32,791 bases of DNA from NCBI GenBank assembly GCA_038257535.1, contig JBBSJE010000050.1, positions 1-32,791 of the forward strand, read 5' to 3'. The stretch is from JAGTJU01 sp038257535 (lineage in GTDB: Bacteria > Myxococcota_A > Polyangia > Fen-1088). The position numbers were made by a program, and so were the translations under genes. The notes beneath the pieces were generated by a model. That model saw only the letters and a program-made list of their open reading frames with translations, ran no database searches and was not told the DNA's origin. This document shows positions 1 through 7,298 of the stretch, piece by piece; position 1 is the stretch's first letter, and the number at the start of each line of letters is the position of its first letter.

Positions 1-419
1 AGCTCAAACTTTTCCGGAATGCTGCCCAGATAGTGCACGTACACGTGCCGAAGCCCGTTGAGCTTGGCTTTCAGATCGCCAAACATCGCGTAGTCCTTGT
101 GGCAGGAGTAACAAACACTGTCTCTGTCAACCAAGCGATTCTGGTAGTGCACGGCCGCCAGCGCGCGAGGGTTGTTGGCGAACAGGCTTTTGCCGTGGTT
201 CTGCATCTCGTGGCAGTTCAGGCAAAATCGGGTGTTGCTGGATTCGTGAAACCCCACCGCCATGCTACCCGCTGATGTGAGCAGGGGCAGGATTACAGCG
301 CCTGCCAGCAGCGCCAGCTTTCCCCAATGCGCCTGCAACAGCGACGGCACCCCGATGTACAAAAACACCGCGAGAGCCAAACACAGCGCCAACGCCACCA
401 TTACGATTGTCTGAGCCAT
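1..419 (-). CDS. NapC/NirT-family multihaem cytochrome c (C-terminus beyond window)
   Basis: Read on the minus strand from the ATG at 417-419, the frame stays open to the window edge, giving 139 complete codons. Two hydrophobic segments lie at residues about 4-27 and 35-57, followed by the haem c sites CLNCH (66-70) and CYSCH (103-107) in a periplasmic region. This is the N-terminal layout of NapC/NirT/NrfH-type quinol dehydrogenases, which pass electrons from the membrane quinol pool to periplasmic reductases. Most family members have a single N-terminal anchor, so the second hydrophobic stretch is slightly unusual. No clear Shine-Dalgarno is seen. The partner reductase and the remaining haem sites would lie to the left of this window, so the terminal acceptor cannot be named. 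The gene is divergent from the next one; the 420-621 spacer shows no convincing promoter or FNR-like palindrome. Confidence 0.88.
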   Translation of the reverse strand, partial: MAQTIVMVALALCLALAVFLYIGVPSLLQAHWGKLALLAGAVILPLLTSAGSMAVGFHESSNTRFCLNCHEMQNHGKSLFANNPRALAAVHYQNRLVDRDSVCYSCHKDYAMFGDLKAKLNGLRHVYVHYLGSIPEKFE

Positions 420-621
420 AATTGAAAGAATCTAAAGTCCGCGAACCACCATCCACCGTTGCGTTCGCATGGTATCGACTTTTCTCGAGGTCTCAAGCGC
501 AATCCCGTTTGTGATGAATGTGAAACATTGGCGCGGAAAAGAGGTTGCAAATGCTGCGCGTGCGCGCGATTTTTGCAGATGGAAGCGCAATTCATTCGCC
601 ACAATTTCGTGTTGATCATTC

Positions 622-975
622 ATGCAACAGCTCTTCGTATACGGCACCTTGATGCGCGGCGAGTGCAACGCTGAACGACTCAAGTCGGCGCGTTATTTGT
701 GCTCGCTCAGAACAGCCGCAGGCTTCCAGCTTGTGAACTTGGGGCCTTATCCAGGCTTGCTCGCGCGGGGCACAGGCACGGTGGCAGGTGAGGTTTTTGG
801 GGTTCCCGATTGTTTGTGGCCAAGCCTGGATGCGTTCGAGGACCATCCGCGGGTGTATGTGCGCTCGTTGGTGCACCTTCAAAACGGAACCGTTTGCCAT
901 GCCTACTTGCTGCGCCCCGAATTTGCTCACGGCCAAAAACTTGTTCCCCAAGGTGATTGGCGGCTTCGAGGGTGA
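622..975 (+). CDS. Gamma-glutamylcyclotransferase (AIG2/GGCT)-like protein
   Basis: This is a 117-residue protein, typical in size for the small AIG2/GGCT fold. It begins with the family glycine motif YGTLMRG (7-13). It continues with GPYPG (41-45) and an acidic site in LDAFEDHP (69-76), where E73 sits at the position of the general acid/base Glu. Characterised relatives cyclise gamma-glutamyl-amino acids or gamma-glutamylamines to 5-oxoproline; the exact substrate cannot be told from sequence. The ATG at 622 is the only start that keeps the YGTL strand at the N-terminus. It is followed by a GC hairpin (978-999), so it may be a single-gene unit unrelated to the downstream operon. Confidence 0.85.
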   Translation: MQQLFVYGTLMRGECNAERLKSARYLCSLRTAAGFQLVNLGPYPGLLARGTGTVAGEVFGVPDCLWPSLDAFEDHPRVYVRSLVHLQNGTVCHAYLLRPEFAHGQKLVPQGDWRLRG

Positions 976-977
976 CT

Positions 978-999
978 CGCGGCTTCGCGGGCAGCCGCG
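978..999 (+). terminator. GC-rich hairpin after the GGCT-like gene, possible terminator
   Basis: Perfect 7-bp arms (CGCGGCT at 978-984, AGCCGCG at 993-999) flank an 8-nt loop, starting 3 nt after the stop codon at 973-975. No T-tract follows (the next bases are G-rich), so intrinsic termination is uncertain; it may only stabilise the mRNA 3' end. Confidence 0.25.
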
Positions 1000-1089
1000 G
1001 GGATGGGGGCCGCCAGATGCGCCTCGCATTCGAAGAGGCGGCGCTGGACGCCACCCCATTGCCACGTTAGCCTTGAAACCTTCTCCTCA

Positions 1090-1407
1090 ATGCCGCGCCT
1101 TACATTTCTTCCTTTGGGCCTAACTGTCGAATGCGCGTCGGGGGAAACCATCTTTCAGGTGGCGCTGCGCGCCGGCGTGCCTGTGAGCACCGCCTGCGTC
1201 GGCCGGGGGACTTGCGGGCTATGCCGGGTGCGCGTGCGTATGGGGGAGGAAAACCTCTCGCCGTTCAATGACGTAGAGAGGCGTCACCTGGGCAACGTGT
1301 ACTTCATCACCAAGGAGCGGCTTTCCTGCCAAACGCAGGTGCTTGCGGACGCGAGCGTCGAAGTCGCCTTGCGCGAGACGCGACCGGTCAAGGCCGGTAA
1401 GCGTTAA
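1090..1407 (+). CDS. Small [2Fe-2S] ferredoxin (plant/adrenodoxin-like fold)
   Basis: This is a 105-residue protein with the Cys pattern C36-x5-C42-x2-C45-x34-C80, the ligand set of [2Fe-2S] ferredoxins of the beta-grasp family. The first Cys motif reads CVGRGTCGLC. The ATG at 1090 places the first beta strand (LTFLPLGLTVEC) directly at the N-terminus, as expected for the fold. A longer in-frame reading from 1003 would only add a basic, low-quality extension and was rejected. It is a soluble one-electron carrier; no reductase or oxygenase partner is next to it, so its redox partner is unknown. It ends about 140 bases before the apiose-type operon and is not obviously part of it. Confidence 0.88.
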   Translation: MPRLTFLPLGLTVECASGETIFQVALRAGVPVSTACVGRGTCGLCRVRVRMGEENLSPFNDVERRHLGNVYFITKERLSCQTQVLADASVEVALRETRPVKAGKR

Positions 1408-1473
1408 GCAGGACTGCCTTTGTAAAGCAATCGACCGTTTCAGTACACCCGCTATGGGATCTTAGTGTTTCTT

Positions 1474-1493
1474 GTGGGATTTTTTGTTATACC
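1474..1493 (+). promoter_or_regulatory. Putative promoter core for the apiose-type operon
   Basis: A GTGGGATTTTTTG stretch runs into TTATACC, giving a plausible -10 hexamer (TTATAC, 1487-1492) about 55 bases before the first operon start codon. A matching -35 is weak (TTAGTG at 1463-1468 gives an 18-bp spacer). The element is AT-rich against GC-rich surroundings. Nearly the same core recurs at 15038-15057 in front of another gene, which is the main reason to list it. Confidence 0.35.
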
Positions 1494-1506
1494 GGGGACA
1501 TGGCTT

Positions 1507-1527
1507 CCTTAGGCACCCGGCCTAAGG
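1507..1527. promoter_or_regulatory. Perfect inverted repeat in the operon leader (operator or leader hairpin)
   Basis: Arms CCTTAGGC (1507-1514) and GCCTAAGG (1520-1527) are perfectly complementary around a 5-nt loop. The repeat lies between the putative -10 box and the ribosome binding site AGGAA (1533-1537) of the first gene, a common place for an operator or a translation-modulating hairpin. AGGCACCC also occurs as a direct repeat (1511-1518 and 1525-1532). No regulator gene is adjacent, so the binding protein is unknown. Confidence 0.4.
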
Positions 1528-1545
1528 CACCCAGGAATCTCGTTT

Positions 1546-2583
1546 ATGACCACACTGCGTTTCGCCACTTTCGGCGCCGGCTTTTGGGCGCAATTTCAAC
1601 TGTCAGCTTGGAAAGAGCTGTCGGGCGCCACGTGCACCGCGATCTGCAACCCCACCCGCGCCAAGGCCGAAACGCTAGCGGCAAAGATGAACATTCCGAA
1701 GGTGTACGACGACGCGTACGCCTTGCTGCAAAGCGAGCCGATTGACTTCATCGATATTGTCAGCTCGGTAGAAAGCCACTACGACCTGGTTACCCTGGCC
1801 GTTCAAAAGCGCATCCCGGTGATCTGCCAAAAGCCGTTAACCAAAACCTGGGAGCAAGCCGAATCCCTCGTCCGCATGTGCCATGAGGCCAAGGTGCCGC
1901 TGTTTGTGCACGAAAACTTCCGCTGGCAGGAGCCCGTCATGGCGGTGAAGCGGGTTTTGGATTCTGGCGTGCTGGGCCAAGTGTTCCGCGCACGCATTGA
2001 TTTCATTTCGGCTTTCCCCGTGTTTGACAATCAACCTGCACTCAAGCGCATGAACCCCTTCATCTTAATGGATGTGGGCACGCACATTCTTGACACGGCT
2101 CGGTTTTTGTTTGGCGAAGCTGGCCAGGTGTATTGCCAAACCCAACGCATTCACGCCGACATCGCTGGCGAAGATGTGGCCACAGTGACCCTCACCATGC
2201 GCTCTGGGGCTAGCGTGTCTTGCAACATGGCCTATGCAGGCACACCGATCGAGCACGAAGCGTTTCCCCAGCCCACCTTATTCATAGAAGGAGACAAAGG
2301 GTCTTTGCAGTTGCGGCCAAAGTGCCAGCTTGCCGTTACCACACAGGCGGGCACGCAGGTCACGCAGCACCTGCCACCCGCCTATTCTTGGCTGGACCCA
2401 GATTATGCCGTCGTGCACGCGAGCATCGTTCCTTGCAACGCGGACATCTTGCGAGATCTGCAAGGCAAGGGGCGGGCGCAAACAACGGGTCAGGACAACC
2501 TTGAAACGCTGCGATTGGTTTTCGCTGCGGTTGAATCAGCCCGTCACGGTGATGTTCGTTCGGTAACACCACAAAATATCTAA
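1546..2583 (+). CDS. apsD: Gfo/Idh/MocA-family dehydrogenase, probable D-apiose dehydrogenase
   Basis: This 345-residue, cytoplasmic protein has the normal length for the family. The N-terminal Rossmann NAD(P) site is GAGFWA (8-13 region). The usual EKP motif appears as CQKPL near residue 96. The C-terminal alpha/beta domain carries the catalytic-type D-x-G-T-H in MDVGTHILD near residue 178. The family oxidises sugars and sugar acids. The specific call rests on context: in the described D-apiose pathway a Gfo/Idh/MocA enzyme (ApsD) oxidises D-apiose to apionolactone, and the RuBisCO-like, kinase and oxidoisomerase genes of that pathway follow directly. The start at 1546 is preceded by AGGAA (1533-1537) at good spacing, and the next gene begins 14 bases after the stop. 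Family is near certain; substrate is inferred. Other polyol or sugar dehydrogenase activity cannot be excluded from sequence. Confidence 0.8.
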   Translation: MTTLRFATFGAGFWAQFQLSAWKELSGATCTAICNPTRAKAETLAAKMNIPKVYDDAYALLQSEPIDFIDIVSSVESHYDLVTLAVQKRIPVICQKPLTKTWEQAESLVRMCHEAKVPLFVHENFRWQEPVMAVKRVLDSGVLGQVFRARIDFISAFPVFDNQPALKRMNPFILMDVGTHILDTARFLFGEAGQVYCQTQRIHADIAGEDVATVTLTMRSGASVSCNMAYAGTPIEHEAFPQPTLFIEGDKGSLQLRPKCQLAVTTQAGTQVTQHLPPAYSWLDPDYAVVHASIVPCNADILRDLQGKGRAQTTGQDNLETLRLVFAAVESARHGDVRSVTPQNI

Positions 2584-2597
2584 CAAAGACCCACAAC

Positions 2598-3899
2598 ATG
2601 TCTGATCAAAGAATCAAGGCCACTTACATCATCGAAACACCTCAGCCGTTGCAAATGGCCGCTGAGGTTATGGCGGGCGAACAATCGACCGGCACGTTTT
2701 TGCGAGTACCTGGTGAAACCGATGAACTGCGCGAGCGGCATGGCGCCCGCATCGAATCACTTGAGGAGCTTGAGCCTGCACCGGGCCCCAGTTTGCCGGG
2801 CTCCAAAGCGCCGTCAGGGGGCAATGGCAGTGCCACTTACCGGCGCGCCCGTGTGGTGCTTTCGTTTCCGCTTTCCAACATGGGCCCCTCGTTGCCAAAT
2901 CTCGTGGCCACTGTGATGGGAAACTTGTTCGAGCTGCGCCAGTTCTCGGGCCTGAAGCTCATTGATCTGGACTTGCCCGCCGCGTTTGCCGAGGCTTATG
3001 GGGGGCCACAATTCGGTGTGCCTGGTACGCGCAAGCTTACCGGCGTGTACGATCGGCCCATCATCGGCACCATCATTAAGCCCAGCGTGGGGTTGAGCCC
3101 GCAAGACACCGCGCAAACGGTAAAAACGCTGGTTGAGGCGGGGTTAGATTTCATCAAAGACGATGAGTTGATGGCCAACGGGCCCCATTCTCCATTTGAA
3201 AAGCGGGTTGAGGCGGTGATGCAAGTGATCAACGCGCACGCCGACCGCACAGGCAAGAAGGTGATGTTTGCGTTCAATCTCACCGGCGAGATCGACGAGA
3301 TGCTGCGCAATCACGATGCGGTGGTGAAGGCCGGGGGCACGTGTGTGATGGTCAGTTTGAACAGCGTGGGCTTGCCCGGCGTCGCGCACCTGCGCAAACA
3401 CTGCAGCTTGCCCATCCATGGTCACCGCAATGGCTGGGGCATGCTGACGCGACATCCAGCGCTGGGGATCGAATATTTGGCTTATCAAAAACTCTACCGC
3501 GTGGCGGGTGTAGACCACCTTCATTGCAATGGTTTGCGCAACAAGTTTTGGGAGCCCGACGAATCGGTGCTGCGAAGCGCGCGCGGCTGTTTGACCGGCA
3601 TGTTTGGCACCAAGGCGTTTCAAGATTACGGCGCTGCTGGATTCACGGTGATGCCGGTGTTGTCATCAGCGCAGTGGGCAGGACAAGCGCCAGACACGTA
3701 CAAAGCCCTCAAGACAACTGACGTGATGTACGTGTGCGGGGGCGGCATATTCGCGCATCCCGGAGGGCCAGCCGCCGGCGTGGCCAGCGTGCAGCAGGGA
3801 TGGGCTGCGGCCATTGCAGGAAAAAGCTTGGAGGAGTACGCACAAACGCACGTAGAGTTGCGGCAAGCGATGGAGTTGTACGCCAGCACAGGCGCTTAA
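2598..3899 (+). CDS. RuBisCO-like protein, probable 3-oxo-isoapionate-4-phosphate transcarboxylase/hydrolase or decarboxylase
   Basis: This 433-residue protein is a form-IV RuBisCO large-chain homologue. The carbamylated-Lys metal site is conserved as DFIKDDE (K187, D189, E190). K161 in TIIKPSVG matches the catalytic K175 of RuBisCO. H309 in DHLHCNG matches H327, and seven residues on K316 matches the loop-6 K334. The C-terminal phosphate loop GGG (381-383) is also present. A Pro/Gly/Ser-rich insert sits near residues 60-80. RLPs do not fix CO2 productively; in apiose pathways they act on 3-oxo-isoapionate 4-phosphate, either as OiaT (to glycolate plus 3-phosphoglycerate) or OiaX (decarboxylation to L-erythrulose 1-phosphate). 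The upstream dehydrogenase, downstream kinase and oxidoisomerase support this role. Sequence alone does not separate OiaT from OiaX. A methionine-salvage enolase-type RLP is unlikely because no salvage genes are nearby. Confidence 0.85.
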   Translation: MSDQRIKATYIIETPQPLQMAAEVMAGEQSTGTFLRVPGETDELRERHGARIESLEELEPAPGPSLPGSKAPSGGNGSATYRRARVVLSFPLSNMGPSLPNLVATVMGNLFELRQFSGLKLIDLDLPAAFAEAYGGPQFGVPGTRKLTGVYDRPIIGTIIKPSVGLSPQDTAQTVKTLVEAGLDFIKDDELMANGPHSPFEKRVEAVMQVINAHADRTGKKVMFAFNLTGEIDEMLRNHDAVVKAGGTCVMVSLNSVGLPGVAHLRKHCSLPIHGHRNGWGMLTRHPALGIEYLAYQKLYRVAGVDHLHCNGLRNKFWEPDESVLRSARGCLTGMFGTKAFQDYGAAGFTVMPVLSSAQWAGQAPDTYKALKTTDVMYVCGGGIFAHPGGPAAGVASVQQGWAAAIAGKSLEEYAQTHVELRQAMELYASTGA

Positions 3900-3931
3900 C
3901 GGAAAGCCTCGCGCCCAGCCTACGGATCACC

Positions 3932-5317
3932 ATGCCACAGCCCTTGCTGCTCACCTTCTTTGGCGACGACAACACCGGGTCAACCGACTCGATGGAGGCG
4001 CTTGCCAAATCGGGGGTAAACACAGTGCTGTTCCTGGATCCGCCGAGCGTCGCCGACGTGGCGCGGTTCGAGGGTGTGCAGGCGGTGGGCGTTGCCGGGA
4101 TGACGCGGGCGATGTCGCCGGCGGAGATGCGGCAGGTGCTCACGCCCGTGCTGTCCTCGCTCAAAGCTCTGGGCGCGCCGCTTTGTCACTACAAGGTGTG
4201 CTCCACCTTTGATTCTGCGCCGCATGTGGGAAGCATAGGGTGTGCGATCGAGGTGGGCAGGCAGGTGTTCGGCGCGACGCAGGTGCCGCTTTTGGTGGGC
4301 GCGCCGATTTTGCGCCGGTACACGCTGTTTGGAAATCTCTTTGCCACAGTGGGTGACGACACCTTCCGCATCGATCGGCATCCCACCATGAGCCGGCACC
4401 CGGTCACACCCATGAGTGAAGGTGATCTCCGGGTTCACCTTGCCAAACAAACCAGTTTGCGGGTGGGGTTGTTCGACATCTTGGCTTTGGATGGCTCCTG
4501 GGAAACGGTGCAAGATCGTTTTGCCTCACTTGTCGCGCAAGCTTCGCATGACGTGGTGTTGTTTGACGTGCTGGATCAGGCGCGCTTGGCCACGGCGGGA
4601 AAATTGATCTGGCAGCACGCCAACAACGGTGGGCACTTTGTGGTGGGCTCGTCGGGCGTTGAATACGCCTTGGCCGCAGCGTTTGCGAACGCGGGCTTGA
4701 TCGCGGGGCAAGTGGGTGCGTTTGCGCCGATGTCCTGTGAAAAACAAGTGTTGGTGGTTTCGGGTAGCTGTTCGCCCGTAACCCAAGCACAAATTGACCA
4801 CGCGCTGGCCGGACAGCGCGGGTTTGCGGGTGTGGATGTGGATGCTGTGGCCTTGCTCGATCCGTCCCGGGCTGAGGCGGCTCATCAGGCCGCTGTGCAG
4901 GCGGCGCTAAGCATTTTGTCGGAGGGCCAGTCGCCGCTCTTGTATTCCGCGCGTGGTCCGGCAGATCAGCGGATTGCCGCCGCCGAATCCGCCTGGACCG
5001 CCCGCAACGCCGAGGGCGCAGCCGGTCGGGCTTTGGGCGAGCGCTTGGGCGCAATCGTTCGCGCGGTGCTTGAACGCGCAAACGAGCAAGAGAAGCGGTT
5101 GCGGCGTGTGGTCGTGGCAGGGGGCGACACCTCCGGGCATGGCGCGCGCCGCTTGGGGGTCAAAGCGCTGAAGGTCATTCGACCCACGGCGCCTGGGTCG
5201 CCGTTGTGCCAAGCCTTTTCCGACGATCCTTTGGTGGATGGGTTGGAGCTGTTGCTCAAGGGCGGCCAAGTGGGGCAAACAGATTTTTTTCCTGCGGTTC
5301 GAGACGGCAGATTCTAA
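3932..5317 (+). CDS. oiaK: DUF1537 four-carbon-acid-sugar-kinase family protein, probable 3-oxo-isoapionate kinase
   Basis: This 461-residue protein has both family domains. The N-terminal substrate domain has GDDNTGSTD (11-19), YKVCSTFDSAP and RHPVTPM. The C-terminal nucleotide domain has VVSGSCSPVT and the glycine loop VVAGGDTSGHGA. The family phosphorylates acidic C4-C5 sugars with ATP. In the apiose route the member OiaK makes 3-oxo-isoapionate 4-phosphate, the substrate of the RLP encoded just upstream. The ATG at 3932 is used because the protein then begins at the first beta strand (LLLTFFGDD). A longer reading overlapping the RLP gene from 3734 adds 66 Arg-rich residues with no family character. 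A threonate or erythronate kinase would be the alternative, but those clusters lack an RLP. Confidence 0.82.
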   Translation: MPQPLLLTFFGDDNTGSTDSMEALAKSGVNTVLFLDPPSVADVARFEGVQAVGVAGMTRAMSPAEMRQVLTPVLSSLKALGAPLCHYKVCSTFDSAPHVGSIGCAIEVGRQVFGATQVPLLVGAPILRRYTLFGNLFATVGDDTFRIDRHPTMSRHPVTPMSEGDLRVHLAKQTSLRVGLFDILALDGSWETVQDRFASLVAQASHDVVLFDVLDQARLATAGKLIWQHANNGGHFVVGSSGVEYALAAAFANAGLIAGQVGAFAPMSCEKQVLVVSGSCSPVTQAQIDHALAGQRGFAGVDVDAVALLDPSRAEAAHQAAVQAALSILSEGQSPLLYSARGPADQRIAAAESAWTARNAEGAAGRALGERLGAIVRAVLERANEQEKRLRRVVVAGGDTSGHGARRLGVKALKVIRPTAPGSPLCQAFSDDPLVDGLELLLKGGQVGQTDFFPAVRDGRF

Positions 5318-5358
5318 ACACAGGCGCACGCGCTCGCTGAGCGAAGGAGACACGAACG

Positions 5359-6210
5359 ATGAGCAACGAGAAGCTTACAATTGCGATTATGGGCGCGGGT
5401 GGCAAAATGGGGTGCCGGATCACCGACAACCTTCGTCGCGGCAACCACGACTTGAAGTTCATTGAGGTCTCCGAGCGTGGCATCGCCAATCTGGCCGAGC
5501 GGGGCCTTGCGCCCACGCCTCAAAAGGACGCCTTGCGCGTGGCGGACATTGTGATCCTGGCTGTTCCCGATGTGCTTATTGAACGGCTTTCCGTTGGCGT
5601 TGCAGAAGACATGAAGCCTGGTGGCATGTTGATGGCTTTGGATCCCGCCGCGCCTTGCGCCGGCAAAATGAAGATGCGCAACGATTGTAGCTACTTTGCG
5701 GCGCATCCTTGCCACCCACCGGTGTTCAACGATGAAACCGATCCCGAAGCACGCAAAGACTTCTTCGGTGGCATCAAGGCCAAACAAAACGTGGTCTGCG
5801 CCCTCATTCAAGGCCCAGAGGCGCATTACGCCCGCGGCGAAAAGATAGCCTGCGAGATGTACGCGCCCGTAATGAAAGCCTTCCGCGTGACCATCGAGCA
5901 AATGGCGATCCTTGAACCTGCGCTTTCGGAGACCAGCGCGGCCACGATGGTGGTGGCCATGAAAGAAGCCATGGATGAAGCCATTGCGCGAGGCGTGCCG
6001 GCCGACGCCGCACGTGCGTTCTTGCTTGGACACATCAACATTGAGCTTGCAATTGTGTTCGGCGAAATCAAAGCGCCATTCTCTGACGCCGCCACCAAAG
6101 CGGTCCAGAACGCCAAGAGCGTCATCTTCAAACCTGACTGGAAAGAGCAGGTGTTCAATCCAGAGAACATCAGGCGCTCTGTTGACAACATCACCACGCC
6201 AGAGACATAA
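5359..6210 (+). CDS. apnO: Rossmann / 6-phosphogluconate-dehydrogenase-C-type enzyme, probable D-apionate oxidoisomerase
   Basis: This 283-residue, cytoplasmic protein has an N-terminal NAD(P) site GAGGKMG (12-18), followed by a beta-alpha-beta fold. A His cluster HPCH (116-119) lies at the domain junction. The helical C-terminal half contains E186 in AILEPALSET. This layout matches the ApnO group of the apiose pathway, which oxidises and isomerises D-apionate to 3-oxo-isoapionate; H116 and E186 are good candidates for metal ligands (inferred). An AAGGAG ribosome binding site precedes the start at proper spacing, and the SBP gene begins 7 bases after the stop, so it is co-transcribed. The alternative is an L-threonate-type dehydrogenase, which is less consistent with the RLP next door. 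Confidence 0.82.
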   Translation: MSNEKLTIAIMGAGGKMGCRITDNLRRGNHDLKFIEVSERGIANLAERGLAPTPQKDALRVADIVILAVPDVLIERLSVGVAEDMKPGGMLMALDPAAPCAGKMKMRNDCSYFAAHPCHPPVFNDETDPEARKDFFGGIKAKQNVVCALIQGPEAHYARGEKIACEMYAPVMKAFRVTIEQMAILEPALSETSAATMVVAMKEAMDEAIARGVPADAARAFLLGHINIELAIVFGEIKAPFSDAATKAVQNAKSVIFKPDWKEQVFNPENIRRSVDNITTPET

Positions 6211-6217
6211 GTATTAG

Positions 6218-7264
6218 ATGTGCAAATGCATGCGGGGGTGGCGCGCCGGGTGGGCGCGAGCCCTGGTTTCGGTGATTGGGCTTGCGCCCATGGTGGCTAT
6301 GCCCGGATGTCAAAAACCGGACGGCCGACTCACTGTGGGCGTTGCCTTCGAGACCTTGCAAACCGAATACTGGGTGGCCAGCTTTGACATCATGAAGGCA
6401 GAGCTCGAGAGCCGGAACATCCGCATGCTGGAGGCGATTTCGGATGGCGACGCCAACCGACAGCTGGAACAAGTCAAGAGCTTCGTGGCCCGGCGGGTGG
6501 ATGGCATCATCGTGGCGCCCAAAGACTCCCACACGGTGATTCCCATGATCAAAGCCGCCAACCGCGCGGGCATTCCGATCGTGATTTACAACAGGCCCCC
6601 AGCGCCCAGCAAAACCAAGTCAGTGACCGTTGGCGTGGACAACTTCAGCATCACCAAGAACACGGTGGATTATATGTGCGCTTTGGCGCGCAAAGTGCCG
6701 CCCCCCGCGGGCAAAAAGCATGAAGCCTTGCTCATCATGGGAGATCTAGGCGACATCAATGCCATTGGCCGTCGCGATGGCTTTGCCAAAGCGGTGGAGG
6801 GCTGTGATGATGTGGTGGACGTGGTGAGCCGCGTTCCATCTGAATGGAATCAAGAAAAAGCCCTGGCCGGCGTGACGAACAGTTTGCAGGCGCACCCCAA
6901 CATCAGCTTCTTGTTTACCTCCTCAGATTTTCTATTGCCCTCAATCATGTCGGCGCTCAAGGCCGCGGGCAAATGGGCGAAGGTGGGCGAAAAACAGCAT
7001 GTCATTCTCGGAGCTTTTGACGGAGACGCCACGGCCTATGAATTGCTGAAAGCTGGCTACCTTGACGCCGATGGGGTGCAAGACGCCTATTACCAAAGCC
7101 AATTGGCGGTGCAGGCTATCTTGGACGCGCGGGCGGGCAAGCCGGTGAGGGCCGTGGTAACCGATCCCGGCTTGGTGGTTCATCAAGAGAACCTGAGCCA
7201 GCAAGGCGACCGCATGTGGGGTGCCGCCATCGCGAAGCAAAAGACAGCCAAGCCTGCAAGCTAA
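6218..7264 (+). CDS. Sugar ABC transporter binding protein, predicted lipoprotein (periplasmic-binding type I)
   Basis: This is a 348-residue protein. A basic N-region and hydrophobic stretch (16-30) lead to C31 in AMPGCQ, a weak lipobox, so it is probably a membrane-tethered binding protein rather than a free periplasmic one. The mature part has the RbsB-type Peripla_BP_4 fold: first-lobe strand LTVGVAFETLQTEYW, DGIIVAPKD, GIPIVIYNRPP, and a hinge/second-lobe LGDINAIGRRDGF. It would capture the pentose imported by the permeases and ATPase encoded next; D-apiose is inferred from the enzyme genes. The start is not certain: ATG 6218 or the in-frame ATG 6230 would both serve, and neither has a clear Shine-Dalgarno, suggesting translational coupling to the upstream gene. 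Confidence 0.88.
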   Translation: MCKCMRGWRAGWARALVSVIGLAPMVAMPGCQKPDGRLTVGVAFETLQTEYWVASFDIMKAELESRNIRMLEAISDGDANRQLEQVKSFVARRVDGIIVAPKDSHTVIPMIKAANRAGIPIVIYNRPPAPSKTKSVTVGVDNFSITKNTVDYMCALARKVPPPAGKKHEALLIMGDLGDINAIGRRDGFAKAVEGCDDVVDVVSRVPSEWNQEKALAGVTNSLQAHPNISFLFTSSDFLLPSIMSALKAAGKWAKVGEKQHVILGAFDGDATAYELLKAGYLDADGVQDAYYQSQLAVQAILDARAGKPVRAVVTDPGLVVHQENLSQQGDRMWGAAIAKQKTAKPAS

Positions 7265-7298
7265 GCCATCGCTTAACGCCTCAACATAAGGATTTGTG

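Noticed and set aside
459..674. Small plus-strand open frame in the 420-621 spacer with Cys residues
   Set aside because: Short, without a ribosome binding site, overlaps the start of the GGCT-like gene and has no motif; judged chance coding.
3734..3931. Open frame upstream of the kinase start, overlapping the RLP gene
   Set aside because: The 66 extra residues are Arg-rich and have no family character; the kinase fold begins at 3932. It is reading through the other gene, not an N-terminal domain.
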